Below, piece by piece: positions 1 through 8,133 of a stretch of 64,000 nucleotides of DNA (the first letter of the stretch is position 1; each line of letters begins with the position of its first letter). The notes under the pieces are model-generated. The model was given only the letters and a program-made list of their open reading frames with translations, was not told where the DNA came from and made no database searches. The position numbers were made by a program, and so were the translations under genes. Source of the stretch: Bin95 sp965200785 (GTDB lineage Bacteria; Pseudomonadota; Alphaproteobacteria; Bin95); contig CBDAVA010000003.1 of NCBI GenBank assembly GCA_965200785.1, positions 744,001 to 808,000 on the forward strand, written 5' to 3'.

Positions 1-550
1 TCACCATCTGGCCCCAATTGGCCTGAACGCCTTGGTAGTCCTCGCCGTCGGTCAGCCCGGCGACGATCTTGACAAGCGCGCGCGCATTCGAGAGGGCGGC
101 GCCGCGCGGCGGCCCGTTGATGATTTTCTTGCCTTTCAGGTCTCCCCAGCCCTGCACGCTGGAGCTGTCGAAGGAGTAGAGGCTCATGCCGCCGAACCGG
201 TAGGTGTAGAGAACGGCCAGCCTGCCCGCGAGCTCGGCGCCCTTTTCCTTGCCGAGCTTGGCGTAGGGCCCGGCGCCCTTGGACATCAGGAAGGGGAGTA
301 TGAAGGGCACAGCGGCGATATCCGTCTTGCCCTCGGCGACATTCTGCATCGAGTTGGTGAGCGTCTGCGAATCGAGGACCTGCAAATTCGCGATGCCGGC
401 CGCGGCGGCAGCCTCGCCCAGGGTGGTGGTCGAGGTATAGGGCGCCCCGCCGGGGCCCGCCGTTTCCGCAGTCAGGTTTTCCGCGCCCTGCGCCGCGCCG
501 GCGAGCAGCGCCGCTGCGCCGACAGCCAGGAATATCTTGCCAGGTTTCAT
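1..550 (-). CDS. TAXI-family TRAP transporter solute-binding protein, partial (N-terminal part)
   Basis: The 183 visible residues begin with a signal peptide (hydrophobic run after MKPGK, cleavage near GAAQGA). The periplasmic receptor fold of TAXI proteins follows: an early Gly-Pro-Gly-Gly stretch, an NSMQNVAEGKTDIAAVP segment typical of the ligand-binding lobe, and the DLKGKKIINGPP motif. Family members bind organic acids in the periplasm and pass them to a DctQM-type permease. GGGAGG lies about 6 bases before the ATG and supports this start. The 3' end and any permease genes lie outside the window. The ligand cannot be predicted. Confidence 0.85.
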   Translation of the reverse strand, partial: MKPGKIFLAVGAAALLAGAAQGAENLTAETAGPGGAPYTSTTTLGEAAAAAGIANLQVLDSQTLTNSMQNVAEGKTDIAAVPFILPFLMSKGAGPYAKLGKEKGAELAGRLAVLYTYRFGGMSLYSFDSSSVQGWGDLKGKKIINGPPRGAALSNARALVKIVAGLTDGEDYQGVQANWGQMV

Positions 551-747
551 GGACTTCCTCCCTCGGTGTCGTCCCGCCGCTGCCGCCGGGATGCAAACGC
601 CCGCCCGGTTTTCAATCCCGCGAGCATGGCGCAGAAACCCCGCCCTGCGCAATGTTCCGTTTCCCGGGCCGTGCGCGATTCTGCAGTGGATGACGCCGTG
701 CCGCGCGCTCCGCGCCCTGCCGTCCGGGCGAAAAGCGGATCCTGCCG

Positions 748-1920
748 CTATCCCGTCTCCGCCATGAGTTCGCGCCCGATCAGCCAGCGGCGGATCTCGC
801 TGGTGCCTGCGCCGATCTCGTAGAGCTTGGCGTCGCGCAGCACCCGGCCGACCGGGCTTTCATTCACATAGCCCATGCCGCCCAGGCACTGGATCGCCTC
901 CAGAGCCAGCCAGGTCGCCTTCTCCGCGGCGTAGAGAATGGCGCCGGCGGCGTCCTTGCGCGTGGTGTCGCCCCGGTCGCAGGCCTGGGCGACGGCATAC
1001 ACATAGGCGCGGCAGGCGTTCATCGTCACATACATGTCGGCGAGCTTGCCCTGCATCAGCTGAAAGGAGCCGATCGGCGCGCCGAACTGCCGGCGCTGGT
1101 GCAGATAGGGCACGGCCGCATCCATCGCCGCCTGCATCAGGCCGAGCGGCCCGCCGGCGAGCACCAGACGCTCATAGTCGAGGCCGCTCATCAGCACCCG
1201 CACGCCTTCATTCTCGCCGCCGAGCAGGTTCTCCTCCGGCACCTCGCAGTCCTCGAACACCAGCTCGCTGGTGCCTGACCCGCGCATCCCGAGCTTGTCG
1301 AGCTTCCGCCCCGGCCGAAACCCCCGGAAGCCGCTCTCGACGAGAAAGGCGGAGATGCCGTGCGGGCCCGCCTCCGGCGCTGTCTTCGCATACACCACCA
1401 GCACATCGGCGTCCGGGCCGTTGGTGCACCACATCTTGGCGCCGTTCAGCACATAGCACGAGCCGCGCCTGTCCGCCCGGCAGGTCATGGCGACCACATC
1501 GGAGCCGGCGCCCGGCTCGCTCATCGACAGGGCGCCGACATGCTCGCCCGACAGCAGCTTGGGCAGGTAGCGGCGCTTCTGCATCTCGCTGCCATTGCGG
1601 CGAATCTGGTTGACGCAGAGATTGGAATGGGCGCCGTAGGAAAGGCCGAGCGCGCCGGATGCGCGGCTGACTTCCTCCATCGCCACCACATGGGCGGTAT
1701 AGCCCATCCCGGCGCCGCCGAATTCCTCCTCCACCGTGATGCCGTGCAAGCCGAGCGCGCCCATGCGCGGCCACAGGTCGCGCGGGAACGCGTTCGACCG
1801 GTCGATGGCGTCGGCGCGGGGCGCGATCTCGTCCGCCGCGAAGGTCTCCACCGTCGCGCGCAGCATGTCGGCGGCTTCTCCGAGGCCGAAATCGAACGGC
1901 GGCAAGGCATTGGGGCGCAT
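748..1920 (-). CDS. ivd: Isovaleryl-CoA dehydrogenase (acyl-CoA dehydrogenase family)
   Basis: A full-length 390-residue flavoprotein that oxidises isovaleryl-CoA to 3-methylcrotonyl-CoA in leucine breakdown and passes electrons to ETF. The N-terminal helical domain is followed by the FAD-binding middle domain (EPGAGSD near residue 135, KMWCTNGP near 162). Glu250, in GLDYERLVLAGG, occupies the catalytic-base position specific to isovaleryl-CoA dehydrogenases; most other acyl-CoA dehydrogenases have their base much later in the chain. The C-terminus has the usual EIGAGTSEIRR motif. The remaining leucine-catabolic genes are not in the window. It ends 197 bp before the TAXI receptor gene on the same strand. 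Confidence 0.92.
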   Translation of the reverse strand: MRPNALPPFDFGLGEAADMLRATVETFAADEIAPRADAIDRSNAFPRDLWPRMGALGLHGITVEEEFGGAGMGYTAHVVAMEEVSRASGALGLSYGAHSNLCVNQIRRNGSEMQKRRYLPKLLSGEHVGALSMSEPGAGSDVVAMTCRADRRGSCYVLNGAKMWCTNGPDADVLVVYAKTAPEAGPHGISAFLVESGFRGFRPGRKLDKLGMRGSGTSELVFEDCEVPEENLLGGENEGVRVLMSGLDYERLVLAGGPLGLMQAAMDAAVPYLHQRRQFGAPIGSFQLMQGKLADMYVTMNACRAYVYAVAQACDRGDTTRKDAAGAILYAAEKATWLALEAIQCLGGMGYVNESPVGRVLRDAKLYEIGAGTSEIRRWLIGRELMAETG

Positions 1921-1987
1921 GGAATCCTCCCGGCCGGTGAGTTTAGCCCGGATTGCGCGCTGCGGTCACGGCCCGCGAGGCGGTGGT

Positions 1988-2319
1988 CGTGTCTCAGTTT
2001 GCAACGAAGGCCCGTGCTGGCGGGTTTTTCGGAAGGCGCCTCCGCGCTGCGGCGCATATCTCGCCTCCCTTTTGTCACCCCGGCCGGAGCAGAGCGCAGA
2101 GCCGGGGGTCGTCCTCCGCCGTTTCGGCCCTGCGGAAGGATCGGAGGCTGGGCCCCGGCTCAGGGCCGGGGCGACAGTAGGGGCGTCCGGCGCGATAACA
2201 GGGGGTCCGAGGCGGAGCCGGGGAGTTTGGAGCGGCGCCGGGGCGTTCGGGGCGGCGGGCAGGGCCTCTCAGGCCCCTGGCTGACTCTGCCAGAGGAATG
2301 CGCATGTCAAACGGAGATA
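1988..2319. repeat. Dispersed intergenic repeat element, copy A
   Basis: This gene-free stretch between the hydrolase and the dehydrogenase genes is a near full-length match, in inverted orientation, to 62.75-63.05 kb. Shared blocks, in order, are GTGTCTC(A/C)GTTTGCAA, CGGGTTTTTCGGAAGGCGCC, a CGAAACGGCGGA-related block, a CCCCGGCTCAGGGCCGGGG-type palindrome followed by GACAGTAGGGG, and an end with CCAGAGGAA..ATGTCAAACGGAG. Open frames across it appear to be by-products of high GC. No transposase is present. Confidence 0.7.
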
Positions 2320-3561
2320 CTACCGGGGCGGCAGGGCGAGGATCTGTTCCAGAACGGGCAGGAGGTGTTTGCGGAAGGCTTCCGGGTTCTCCGACATCGG
2401 GAAATGGCCGACATCCTTCATCACCTCGAAATGCGCGGCTCCGATCAGTTCGGCGAGTTCGCGGCCCATTTCCGGCGTTGCGGACACATCATAGTCGCCG
2501 TTCAGCAGGAAGATCGGGCATTCGGAATTCGCAAGCGGCGCGGCGGCGCCGTTCCGGAGGTCGCCATCGTCGAAATAATAATGCAGGTCGCCGGCGAAAA
2601 CCCCCGGCCCGGCCTGCATGTAATGCCACATGGTCTCCCACCGCTCGGCAGCCGGCGAGCGGGGCGCTGTCATGCCGGCCATGGAGGCGCCGGCCGCCAT
2701 GCCGGCGTGAATGTCCGGCCGGCAAAGCGCCATGTCCGGCGACGGGTCGCCCAGGCTCCTGTCCTCGGCATAGAGCGCCGATTGCAGCCCGATCGCCGCC
2801 CGGAACCGGGAGCCGTGCCGCAGCGCCAGATGCAGGACCGCCCGGCCTCCGATGGAGCAACCCATGACAACCGGGGACTCGAGCGCAAGCGCATCCGCGA
2901 CCGCCATCACCGTCTCCACATAGGAGTCGGTGGTAAGCCGGTACACCTCTCTCTCATATCCCTCCGGCGGGGAGGACTTGCCGTGCCAGGGCAGATCGAA
3001 AGCAATCACCCGGAAGCGCGCGGTCACCTCCGGGTCGTTCATGACATGGCGGTACTGGCGCCCGTCGCTGCCGGCCGTGTGCAGGCAGAGAAGCGGCACG
3101 CCCGCGCCGGCCTCCTCCAAATAGAGCCGGCAGAGACGGCCGCCGATCCCGAGCCGGAGATAGCGTCCGATCACGGGTTCCAGAACCGGCGCGGCCGGGG
3201 CCTGCGCCTCCGCACGGTCATCCTCCAGCCGCGAGAACAGCATCTCCAGCAGCAGCAGGTGGCGGTGGAATTTGGCCATGTCGCCGGTGACCACGAGATG
3301 CTGTGCGCGCCGCATGGTCGCAAGGGTCTGAAAGCCGGGTGCGGGCGCCTCCTTGCGGAGCTCCGCCCAGGCGTCCGGCGTTGCCCTGAGCACAAGGTCG
3401 GCCGCACCCGAGTCCGGCAAACCGAAACGCATGCCGTTCGCGTCCAGGACCACGAATGCCGTGTCGCCGCCTGACCGGAGTTCGAGCGACAGCGGCCCGA
3501 AGCCCTGCTGCAGGGTGATGTGCGGGTTGGCGCCGGCGCGCTCCGCCAGATAGTCGAACAC
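2320..3561 (-). CDS. Alpha/beta hydrolase with N-terminal SCP2-like region
   Basis: This 413-residue protein has two parts. Residues 1-120 resemble SCP2-type lipid-binding domains (the segment ADLVLRATPDAWAELRK and following). From about 135 it is an alpha/beta hydrolase with an HTAGSDGRQY oxyanion-hole region, nucleophile Ser236 in GCSIGG, an acid in LNGDYD near 340, and the catalytic His in VGHFPMSE near 380. The catalytic triad therefore looks complete. The substrate is unknown. The chosen start is GTG, with a GAGG-like site about 11 bases upstream. It follows the TauE-like gene on the same strand. Confidence 0.8.
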   Translation of the reverse strand: MFDYLAERAGANPHITLQQGFGPLSLELRSGGDTAFVVLDANGMRFGLPDSGAADLVLRATPDAWAELRKEAPAPGFQTLATMRRAQHLVVTGDMAKFHRHLLLLEMLFSRLEDDRAEAQAPAAPVLEPVIGRYLRLGIGGRLCRLYLEEAGAGVPLLCLHTAGSDGRQYRHVMNDPEVTARFRVIAFDLPWHGKSSPPEGYEREVYRLTTDSYVETVMAVADALALESPVVMGCSIGGRAVLHLALRHGSRFRAAIGLQSALYAEDRSLGDPSPDMALCRPDIHAGMAAGASMAGMTAPRSPAAERWETMWHYMQAGPGVFAGDLHYYFDDGDLRNGAAAPLANSECPIFLLNGDYDVSATPEMGRELAELIGAAHFEVMKDVGHFPMSENPEAFRKHLLPVLEQILALPPR

Positions 3562-3649
3562 GGTGTCGAATCCTCACATTGCGGCGGCGCCCAGGGTAAC
3601 AGGCGGCATGGCCGGGCGACACTCTGCGGGCTGCATTACGCGGGCTGCA

Positions 3650-4402
3650 TTACACGAGGTCGAAGGCGGCGTTGGCGGTGATATAAAGGCCAAGCGCCAG
3701 CACGGCGAGAAAGAACACCCGCCGGAAGCGGGCTTCGGAGAGCTGCAGCCGCAGCATCCGGCCAAGCGCCATGCCCAGAAAGGCCGGCAGCAGGGCGGCG
3801 GCCGAAGCCAGGCCGAGCGACGCATCGAGCAGGCCGTGGCCCTGCAGCGAAACCGCCAGCGCCAGGGTCGAGACGGTGAACAGTATTCCCATCGACTGCA
3901 CCAGCGCGTCGCGCCCGAGGCCGATGGCCTGCAGATAGAGCACGCCCGGCACGACAAAGGAGCCTGTCATGCCGGTGAGCACGCCGTTCGCTGCGCCGAA
4001 GGCCGGCCCGGCCCAGCCCTGCCAGCGCGCCGGGACAGCGATGCCCGCCCCGGCAAGGCCCTGCGCCGCATAGGCGGCCAGCAGAACACCGAGCAGCATG
4101 GAAAGCAGCGCAAGGTCGAGCTGCACGAGCGCCGCCGCGCCGATCCATACCGTTACGGCCGCGGCTGCGAGAAACGGCCAGAGCCGGCGGAGCAGCGCCC
4201 GGCCGTTGCCGCCGGTCACGGCCTGCAGAAGATTGGTGGCGAAGGACGGCGCGACCATGAGCGCCATGGCAGTGGTGAGGTCGAAGGCGGCGGTCAGCAA
4301 TCCGAGACTGACTGTCGGCAATCCGAGGCCGACCACGCCCTTCACCGCGCCCGCAAGGAGGAAGACCGCGGCGATTTGCGCGGCCGATGACAGATCGAAC
4401 AT
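3650..4402 (-). CDS. TauE/SafE family membrane transporter
   Basis: A 250-residue protein with about eight hydrophobic segments and two internal-repeat signatures typical of the TauE/SafE (formerly DUF81) family: GAVKGVVGLGLPTVSLGLL near residues 18-36 and GAANGVLTGMTGSFVVPGVLYLQ in the second half. Family members export sulfite, sulfoacetate or other small organosulfur anions. Nothing nearby identifies the substrate here. It lies between a CoxG-like gene and the alpha/beta hydrolase on the same strand. Confidence 0.82.
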   Translation of the reverse strand: MFDLSSAAQIAAVFLLAGAVKGVVGLGLPTVSLGLLTAAFDLTTAMALMVAPSFATNLLQAVTGGNGRALLRRLWPFLAAAAVTVWIGAAALVQLDLALLSMLLGVLLAAYAAQGLAGAGIAVPARWQGWAGPAFGAANGVLTGMTGSFVVPGVLYLQAIGLGRDALVQSMGILFTVSTLALAVSLQGHGLLDASLGLASAAALLPAFLGMALGRMLRLQLSEARFRRVFFLAVLALGLYITANAAFDLV

Positions 4403-4466
4403 GGCTGGCCCGCTGCTGTCGTGTCACTCCGGCCCCGGCTTGCTCCGAACCCGGGAGCCGGAACGG

Positions 4467-4934
4467 TCAGGGTGCGCCGGGGCTGTCATCCCCTTCCGGC
4501 TGCACCGCCTCGGCGAAGCGGTCGAAAAACTGGCCGGCAAATTTGCGCGCCGTGCCCTGGATGAGGCGCGAGCCGATCTGCGCGAGCTTGCCGCCCACCT
4601 GCGCATCCACCTCATAGGTGAGCAGGGTGGCGCCGTCTTCCTCGGCGAGCCGCACCGAGGCGCCGCCGCGTGCGAAGCCGGCCGCGCCGCCGGTGCCCTC
4701 CCCGGAGATGCGGTAGCTTTCCGGAGCCACGATATCGCTCAGTTCGACCGCGCCGGTAAAGGACGCCTTCACCGGCCCGACCTTTGCCTGCACCGTGGCG
4801 GCGAAGGCGTTGTCGCCGGTTCGTTCCAGCTCCTTGCAGCCTGGAATCGCGGCCTTCAGCACCTCGGGATCGTTGAGCGCCCGCCAGACCGCCTCGCGCG
4901 GGGCCTCGATACGCCGTTCGCCGGTAAGCTCCAT
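4467..4934 (-). CDS. CoxG-like SRPBCC protein (carbon monoxide dehydrogenase subunit G family)
   Basis: A 155-residue single-domain protein starting MELTGERRIEAPREAVWRAL, with VLKAAIPGCKELER, the classic N-terminus of CoxG. The fold is SRPBCC (START-like) and ends in the family's GSRLIQGTARKFAGQFF helix. In CO-oxidising bacteria CoxG has been linked to maturation or membrane attachment of molybdenum hydroxylases; many genomes carry lone copies. No Mo-hydroxylase subunit genes lie in the window, so the role is only inferred. Confidence 0.85.
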   Translation of the reverse strand: MELTGERRIEAPREAVWRALNDPEVLKAAIPGCKELERTGDNAFAATVQAKVGPVKASFTGAVELSDIVAPESYRISGEGTGGAAGFARGGASVRLAEEDGATLLTYEVDAQVGGKLAQIGSRLIQGTARKFAGQFFDRFAEAVQPEGDDSPGAP

Positions 4935-4996
4935 GACTATGCGGCCTCCCGCATCCGGGAAAAGAAGAACAGCCGCACTCTAGGGAGATTCGACAA

Positions 4997-5116
4997 TCGG
5001 CGCATCCACATTATCGCAGCGGCGGTATGGAAGGCGGCCGGGCAATGCCGGGCTCTTCGGTTGTATCGCGTTGCGATATGCCGGAAGCGCCTGAGCTTGT
5101 TGAAGAAGCGTTTGAC
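4997..5116 (-). pseudogene. IS5-family transposase, C-terminal remnant
   Basis: The minus strand here reads VKRFFNKLRRFRHIATRY followed by NRRARHCPAAFHTAAAIMWMR, which matches the conserved end of IS5/IS427-type transposases. Nothing upstream in this frame matches the rest of the enzyme, and no terminal repeats were recognised, so this is a decayed fragment. It lies between the ATP synthase operon and the CoxG-like gene. Confidence 0.7.
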
Positions 5117-5167
5117 GCGGCTTCGGCTGGTGTTGGCGTCGCAAGACGCCGGCGGCGCGGTTGCGCC

Positions 5168-5215
5168 GACCGGCTGCAGACGAGACACCGAATGTGAAAC
5201 CGAGACACTGCGGCC
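5168..5215. repeat. Partial copy of dispersed repeat (module III)
   Basis: The run around GAATGTGAAACCGAGACAC, preceded by a GACCGGCTGCAGACGAGACACC-like arm, matches blocks at about 37.04-37.08 kb and 62.70-62.75 kb. It is a short copy of one module of the dispersed intergenic repeat and directly abuts the IS5 remnant. It sits just past the 3' end of the atpF gene. Confidence 0.55.
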
Positions 5216-5231
5216 CGCAGGTCGATGGAAC

Positions 5232-5717
5232 CTAGTGGAAATGCCGGGGCAGACTCTCGACAGACCGGGCGACCAGCGCATCGGCCCGGTCCTTGTCCAG
5301 ATGGCGCTCGATGAGCGTCCGGGCCGCTGCTGCGGAAACCCGCACGGCATGGCTGCGCACTTCGGCGAGCGCTTCCTGCTCGGCCTGCGCAATCTTGGCG
5401 AGCGCCTGTTGCTCGCGGCGGCGCAGGGCTTCCTCGAGCGCGCGCTCGGCATCTTGCGAAAGGCGCGCCGCCTCTTCGCGCGCCCGTTCAAGAACCTCCC
5501 TGGCTTCCTGCTCGGCGCCCTGCTGCTGCTTCTTGTAGCGGGCAAGCAGGGTCTGTGCTTCCTCCCGCATGGTCGCCGCATCGTCGAGCGACGCCTTGAT
5601 GCCGGCCGCCCGGTTGTCGAGCGCGCCGGTCGCCGCGCGCCAGATCACGCGCGCGACTGCGGCAACGAAGATCACGAAGCCGACGGCGGTCCAGAAGGTC
5701 GGATCGCTCCAATTCAT
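5232..5717 (-). CDS. atpF: ATP synthase F0 subunit b
   Basis: A 161-residue subunit b of the F-type ATP synthase. One N-terminal membrane helix (FWTAVGFVIFVAAVARVIW, residues 8-26) is followed by a long charged, Ala/Glu/Arg-rich coiled coil that forms the peripheral stalk between the membrane sector and F1. It is the last gene of the atpI-a-c-b'-b operon. Its start overlaps the end of the b' gene by 4 bp, which implies coupled translation. The F1 genes are not adjacent, as is usual in alphaproteobacteria. Confidence 0.93.
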   Translation of the reverse strand: MNWSDPTFWTAVGFVIFVAAVARVIWRAATGALDNRAAGIKASLDDAATMREEAQTLLARYKKQQQGAEQEAREVLERAREEAARLSQDAERALEEALRRREQQALAKIAQAEQEALAEVRSHAVRVSAAAARTLIERHLDKDRADALVARSVESLPRHFH

Positions 5718-6211
5718 CGGGCCGCTCCCTGCCAGGCGTCCGCAGCGGCGGCGGCGGCCTCGGCCGCATCGACCTCGACGCCGGTGAGCCTGGCCGTCAT
5801 CGCCTGCGCGACATCCCCGGCGGCGGCCTCGATGCCGGCCAGCGCCGCGCCGCGCGCCTCGGCAATCCGGGCTTCGGCCGCGGCGGCGTCCCTGGCCAGC
5901 CGTTCGGAGAGCGCTGCATGGCGGAACGCGGCGTCGGCCGCCGCCGCTTCCTGATGGTCGCGGAGCAGCCGCCGCGCCTCAGCCCGGGCGTCCGCCTGCG
6001 CCTGCTCATAGGCGCGCAGCACGCCCGCAGCCTCGTCCCGCAAGGCTCCGGCCCTGGCCAAATCATCGTCTATGCGGTCCCGGCGCTCCTGCAGGATGCC
6101 CTGGACGCGCGGCAGCGCGACCTTGCGCATGACGCCGAACAGCACGGCGAAGACCACGACCAGCCAGAAGATCTGGCTCGCATAGGTCGAGATTTGCTCC
6201 AATTGCGGCAT
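5714..6211 (-). CDS. atpG: ATP synthase F0 subunit b' (b-prime)
   Basis: A 165-residue second b-type stalk subunit. Residues 13-33 (QIFWLVVVFAVLFGVMRKVAL) form the membrane anchor, followed by PRVQGILQERRDRIDDDLARA and a long amphipathic helix. Alphaproteobacteria and photosynthetic bacteria use a b/b' heterodimer rather than a b homodimer, and finding both genes side by side is diagnostic. It lies between the c and b genes and overlaps the latter by 4 bp. The symbol atpG is also used for the gamma subunit elsewhere; here it denotes b'. Confidence 0.92.
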   Translation of the reverse strand: MPQLEQISTYASQIFWLVVVFAVLFGVMRKVALPRVQGILQERRDRIDDDLARAGALRDEAAGVLRAYEQAQADARAEARRLLRDHQEAAAADAAFRHAALSERLARDAAAAEARIAEARGAALAGIEAAAGDVAQAMTARLTGVEVDAAEAAAAAADAWQGAAR

Positions 6212-6230
6212 GGGCGGGCGCCGGCCTGCT

Positions 6231-6455
6231 TTAGCCGAAAAGAATCACAAGCGCGACGACGAGCGCGAACAGCGCGATCGCCTCGACGAGGGCGAAACCG
6301 AGCATCGTCATCGGGAACACTTCGTTCCGGGCCGACGGATTGCGCCCGACAGCCTGGATAAAGGAAGCGAAAATATTGCCGATGCCGATTCCGGCGCCGA
6401 TGACGCCGATAACGGCAAGACCCGCGCCGATGAGCTTGGCGGCCTCTGTTTCCAT
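6231..6455 (-). CDS. atpE: ATP synthase F0 subunit c (rotor ring)
   Basis: A 74-residue hairpin of two membrane helices. The Gly-rich first helix (GAGLAVIGVIGAGIGIGNIF) packs in the c-ring, the polar loop is AVGRNPSARNE, and Glu58 in GFALVEAIALF is the proton-binding carboxylate. No sodium-type ligand set (Gln/Ser pair) is evident, so proton coupling is likely. Located between the a and b' genes, in the expected operon order. Confidence 0.96.
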   Translation of the reverse strand: METEAAKLIGAGLAVIGVIGAGIGIGNIFASFIQAVGRNPSARNEVFPMTMLGFALVEAIALFALVVALVILFG

Positions 6456-6491
6456 GGGATCGGTCCCTTCTTCGCGTGAGCGGAAAGCTGG

Positions 6492-7226
6492 TTAGTGGAG
6501 GTGAAGCGCGTCGTTGATGTAGAGGCAGGTGAGAATCGCGAACACGTAAGCCTGGAGAAAGGCGATGACGATCTCCAGGCCCGTCAGCGCTGAAACGAAC
6601 GCCAGCGGCAGGATGCCGGCAACCCCCAATGCCGGCACGAAACCGGCGAAGACCTTGAGCAGCGTATGGCCGGCCAGCATGTTGGCGAACAGGCGCACCG
6701 AAAGGCTGATCGGCCGGGAGAGATAGGAGATGATCTCGATCGGGATCAGCAGCGGCCACATGACCACCGAAACGCCGGGCGGCACGAAGAAGCTGAAGAA
6801 ATGCATACCGTGCTTGACGAAACCCAGCACGGTTACGCCGACAAAGACCACCGCCGCCATCGCGAAGGTGACCGCGATATGGCTGGTGAAGGTGAAGCTG
6901 TAGGGAATCATGCCGGCGAGATTGCCGAACAGGATGAACATGAACAGGGTGAAGATAAGCGGGAAATACCGCCGCCCTTCATCCCCGACCGTATCCCGCA
7001 CCATGCCGGCAATGAATTCATAGGCGAGTTCGGCGATCGACTGCAGCCGCCCCGGCACCAGGGCGCGCTTGCGCGTGCCGCCCACCATCACCGCCATCAC
7101 GCCGGCGGCCGCCACGACCATCCAGACCGTGGAATTGGTGATATCGAGATCGACGCCGGCGACGGGAATGTCAACGAGTTCCTTGATCCGGAACTGCTCC
7201 AGCGGACCGTGTGCGTCTCCCGCCAC
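6492..7226 (-). CDS. atpB: ATP synthase F0 subunit a
   Basis: A 244-residue stator membrane subunit carrying the proton half-channels. Arg178 in SLSVRLFANMLAGH is the essential arginine that faces the c-ring carboxylate. The terminal helix with AFLQAYVFAILTCLYINDALH is the conserved channel helix. Length and hydropathy match alphaproteobacterial a subunits. It follows atpI by 12 bp and precedes atpE by 36 bp. Confidence 0.95.
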   Translation of the reverse strand: MAGDAHGPLEQFRIKELVDIPVAGVDLDITNSTVWMVVAAAGVMAVMVGGTRKRALVPGRLQSIAELAYEFIAGMVRDTVGDEGRRYFPLIFTLFMFILFGNLAGMIPYSFTFTSHIAVTFAMAAVVFVGVTVLGFVKHGMHFFSFFVPPGVSVVMWPLLIPIEIISYLSRPISLSVRLFANMLAGHTLLKVFAGFVPALGVAGILPLAFVSALTGLEIVIAFLQAYVFAILTCLYINDALHLH

Positions 7227-7238
7227 CAGGTGCCCCCT

Positions 7239-7607
7239 CTAGCCTTCCTGCCCGTCCCGCGAACGCTGCCCCCGGCGCCAGCCGGGCGCAGCGTCCATGC
7301 CGTTCATATACCGGTAAACGTTCATCACCCCGGCCGCCGATCCGAGCACGAAGAAGACCACCATCAACCAGGGCGCCGTATCGAGCCAGCGGTCCAGCCC
7401 CCACCCGATAGCCGCGCCGACCCCCAGCGCCGCAACCAGCTCGACCCCGATCCGCATCGCCGCGCCCAGCCCCTCTTTCGGAGCCGGTTTCGGCGCAGCA
7501 CCATCGCGCCGCCGCCGGGCGTCCGCGAGTCTGTCGGAGAAGTCGTGAAGGGGGTCGTCCCTGTCGATTTCGCCCATTTTCGCCACGAAACGCGATCCGG
7601 CGCGCAA
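7239..7607 (-). CDS. atpI: AtpI assembly factor
   Basis: A 122-residue protein with a charged N-terminal third (LSDRLADARRRRDG) and two membrane helices (near residues 50-70 and 75-100, with GVGAAIGWGLDRWLDTAPW). This is the AtpI/ATP synthase gene 1 pattern; AtpI helps assemble the c-ring. It is first in the operon and immediately downstream of a sigma70-like promoter. Confidence 0.85.
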   Translation of the reverse strand: MRAGSRFVAKMGEIDRDDPLHDFSDRLADARRRRDGAAPKPAPKEGLGAAMRIGVELVAALGVGAAIGWGLDRWLDTAPWLMVVFFVLGSAAGVMNVYRYMNGMDAAPGWRRGQRSRDGQEG

Positions 7608-7628
7608 ACCGCCCCGAAATCGACGGGA

Positions 7629-7657
7629 AACTATGGCGGTGAACGCTCGGCTGTCAA
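7629..7657 (-). promoter_or_regulatory. Putative sigma70 promoter of the atpI-B-E-G-F operon
   Basis: On the minus strand TTGACA (7657-7652) is separated by exactly 17 bases from ATAGTT (7634-7629), about 20 bp before the atpI start. The perfect -35 box and ideal spacing support a housekeeping promoter; the -10 box is a weak match. Confidence 0.5.
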
Positions 7658-7749
7658 GAAACCGACATGCCCTGCAAGCTCTTGATCTTCTTCTGAATTA
7701 TAATGCGACTGACCATATGCGACAGTATGTATCGACGCGTGGCCGGCGC

Positions 7750-8115
7750 TCACAAGCCGCCGAAAAGAACTCTGCCGATCTCGCGGTCCGGAGCCAGTGT
7801 GAACAGGCCGGCCGCAACCAGGCCCGTAAAGGCACCGATCATGGCGCGCTTATGCGTGCGAACCCGGCCGCTGCGGACCGCCCAGATCGCCAGAGCGAGC
7901 GATGCCAGGGTGGCTACCGAGAGAATATGGATCGCGCTGGGCGCGCCGTCATTGAGCTCCCGGATCCAGAACGACCCGACAGCAACGATGACCATGAGAA
8001 CCACCCAGGCGCGGCCCATCGCCTTGTGCCGCGCCGTGCCCTTGGGAAACGCCAGAACCGCCGCGCCGAGGCAGACGGCAAGCAGCGCGGCGGCGATATG
8101 CACCGCTATTGTCAC
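7750..8115 (-). CDS. DUF2306 family membrane protein
   Basis: A 121-residue protein with about four membrane helices and the DUF2306 signature HKAMGRAWVVLMVIVAVGSFWI (residues 30-51). It also has THKRAMIGAFTGLVAAG in the third quarter, with two conserved His-Lys pairs on loops. The biochemical role of the family is unknown. It follows the GMC oxidoreductase gene by 18 bp on the same strand and is probably co-transcribed with it. Confidence 0.7.
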   Translation of the reverse strand: MTIAVHIAAALLAVCLGAAVLAFPKGTARHKAMGRAWVVLMVIVAVGSFWIRELNDGAPSAIHILSVATLASLALAIWAVRSGRVRTHKRAMIGAFTGLVAAGLFTLAPDREIGRVLFGGL

Positions 8116-8133
8116 AGCGTGCAGCTCCCTTCG

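Noticed and set aside
1360..3474. A 704-codon plus-strand frame across ivd and the hydrolase
   Set aside because: Antisense shadow spanning two well-supported minus-strand genes and a repeat.
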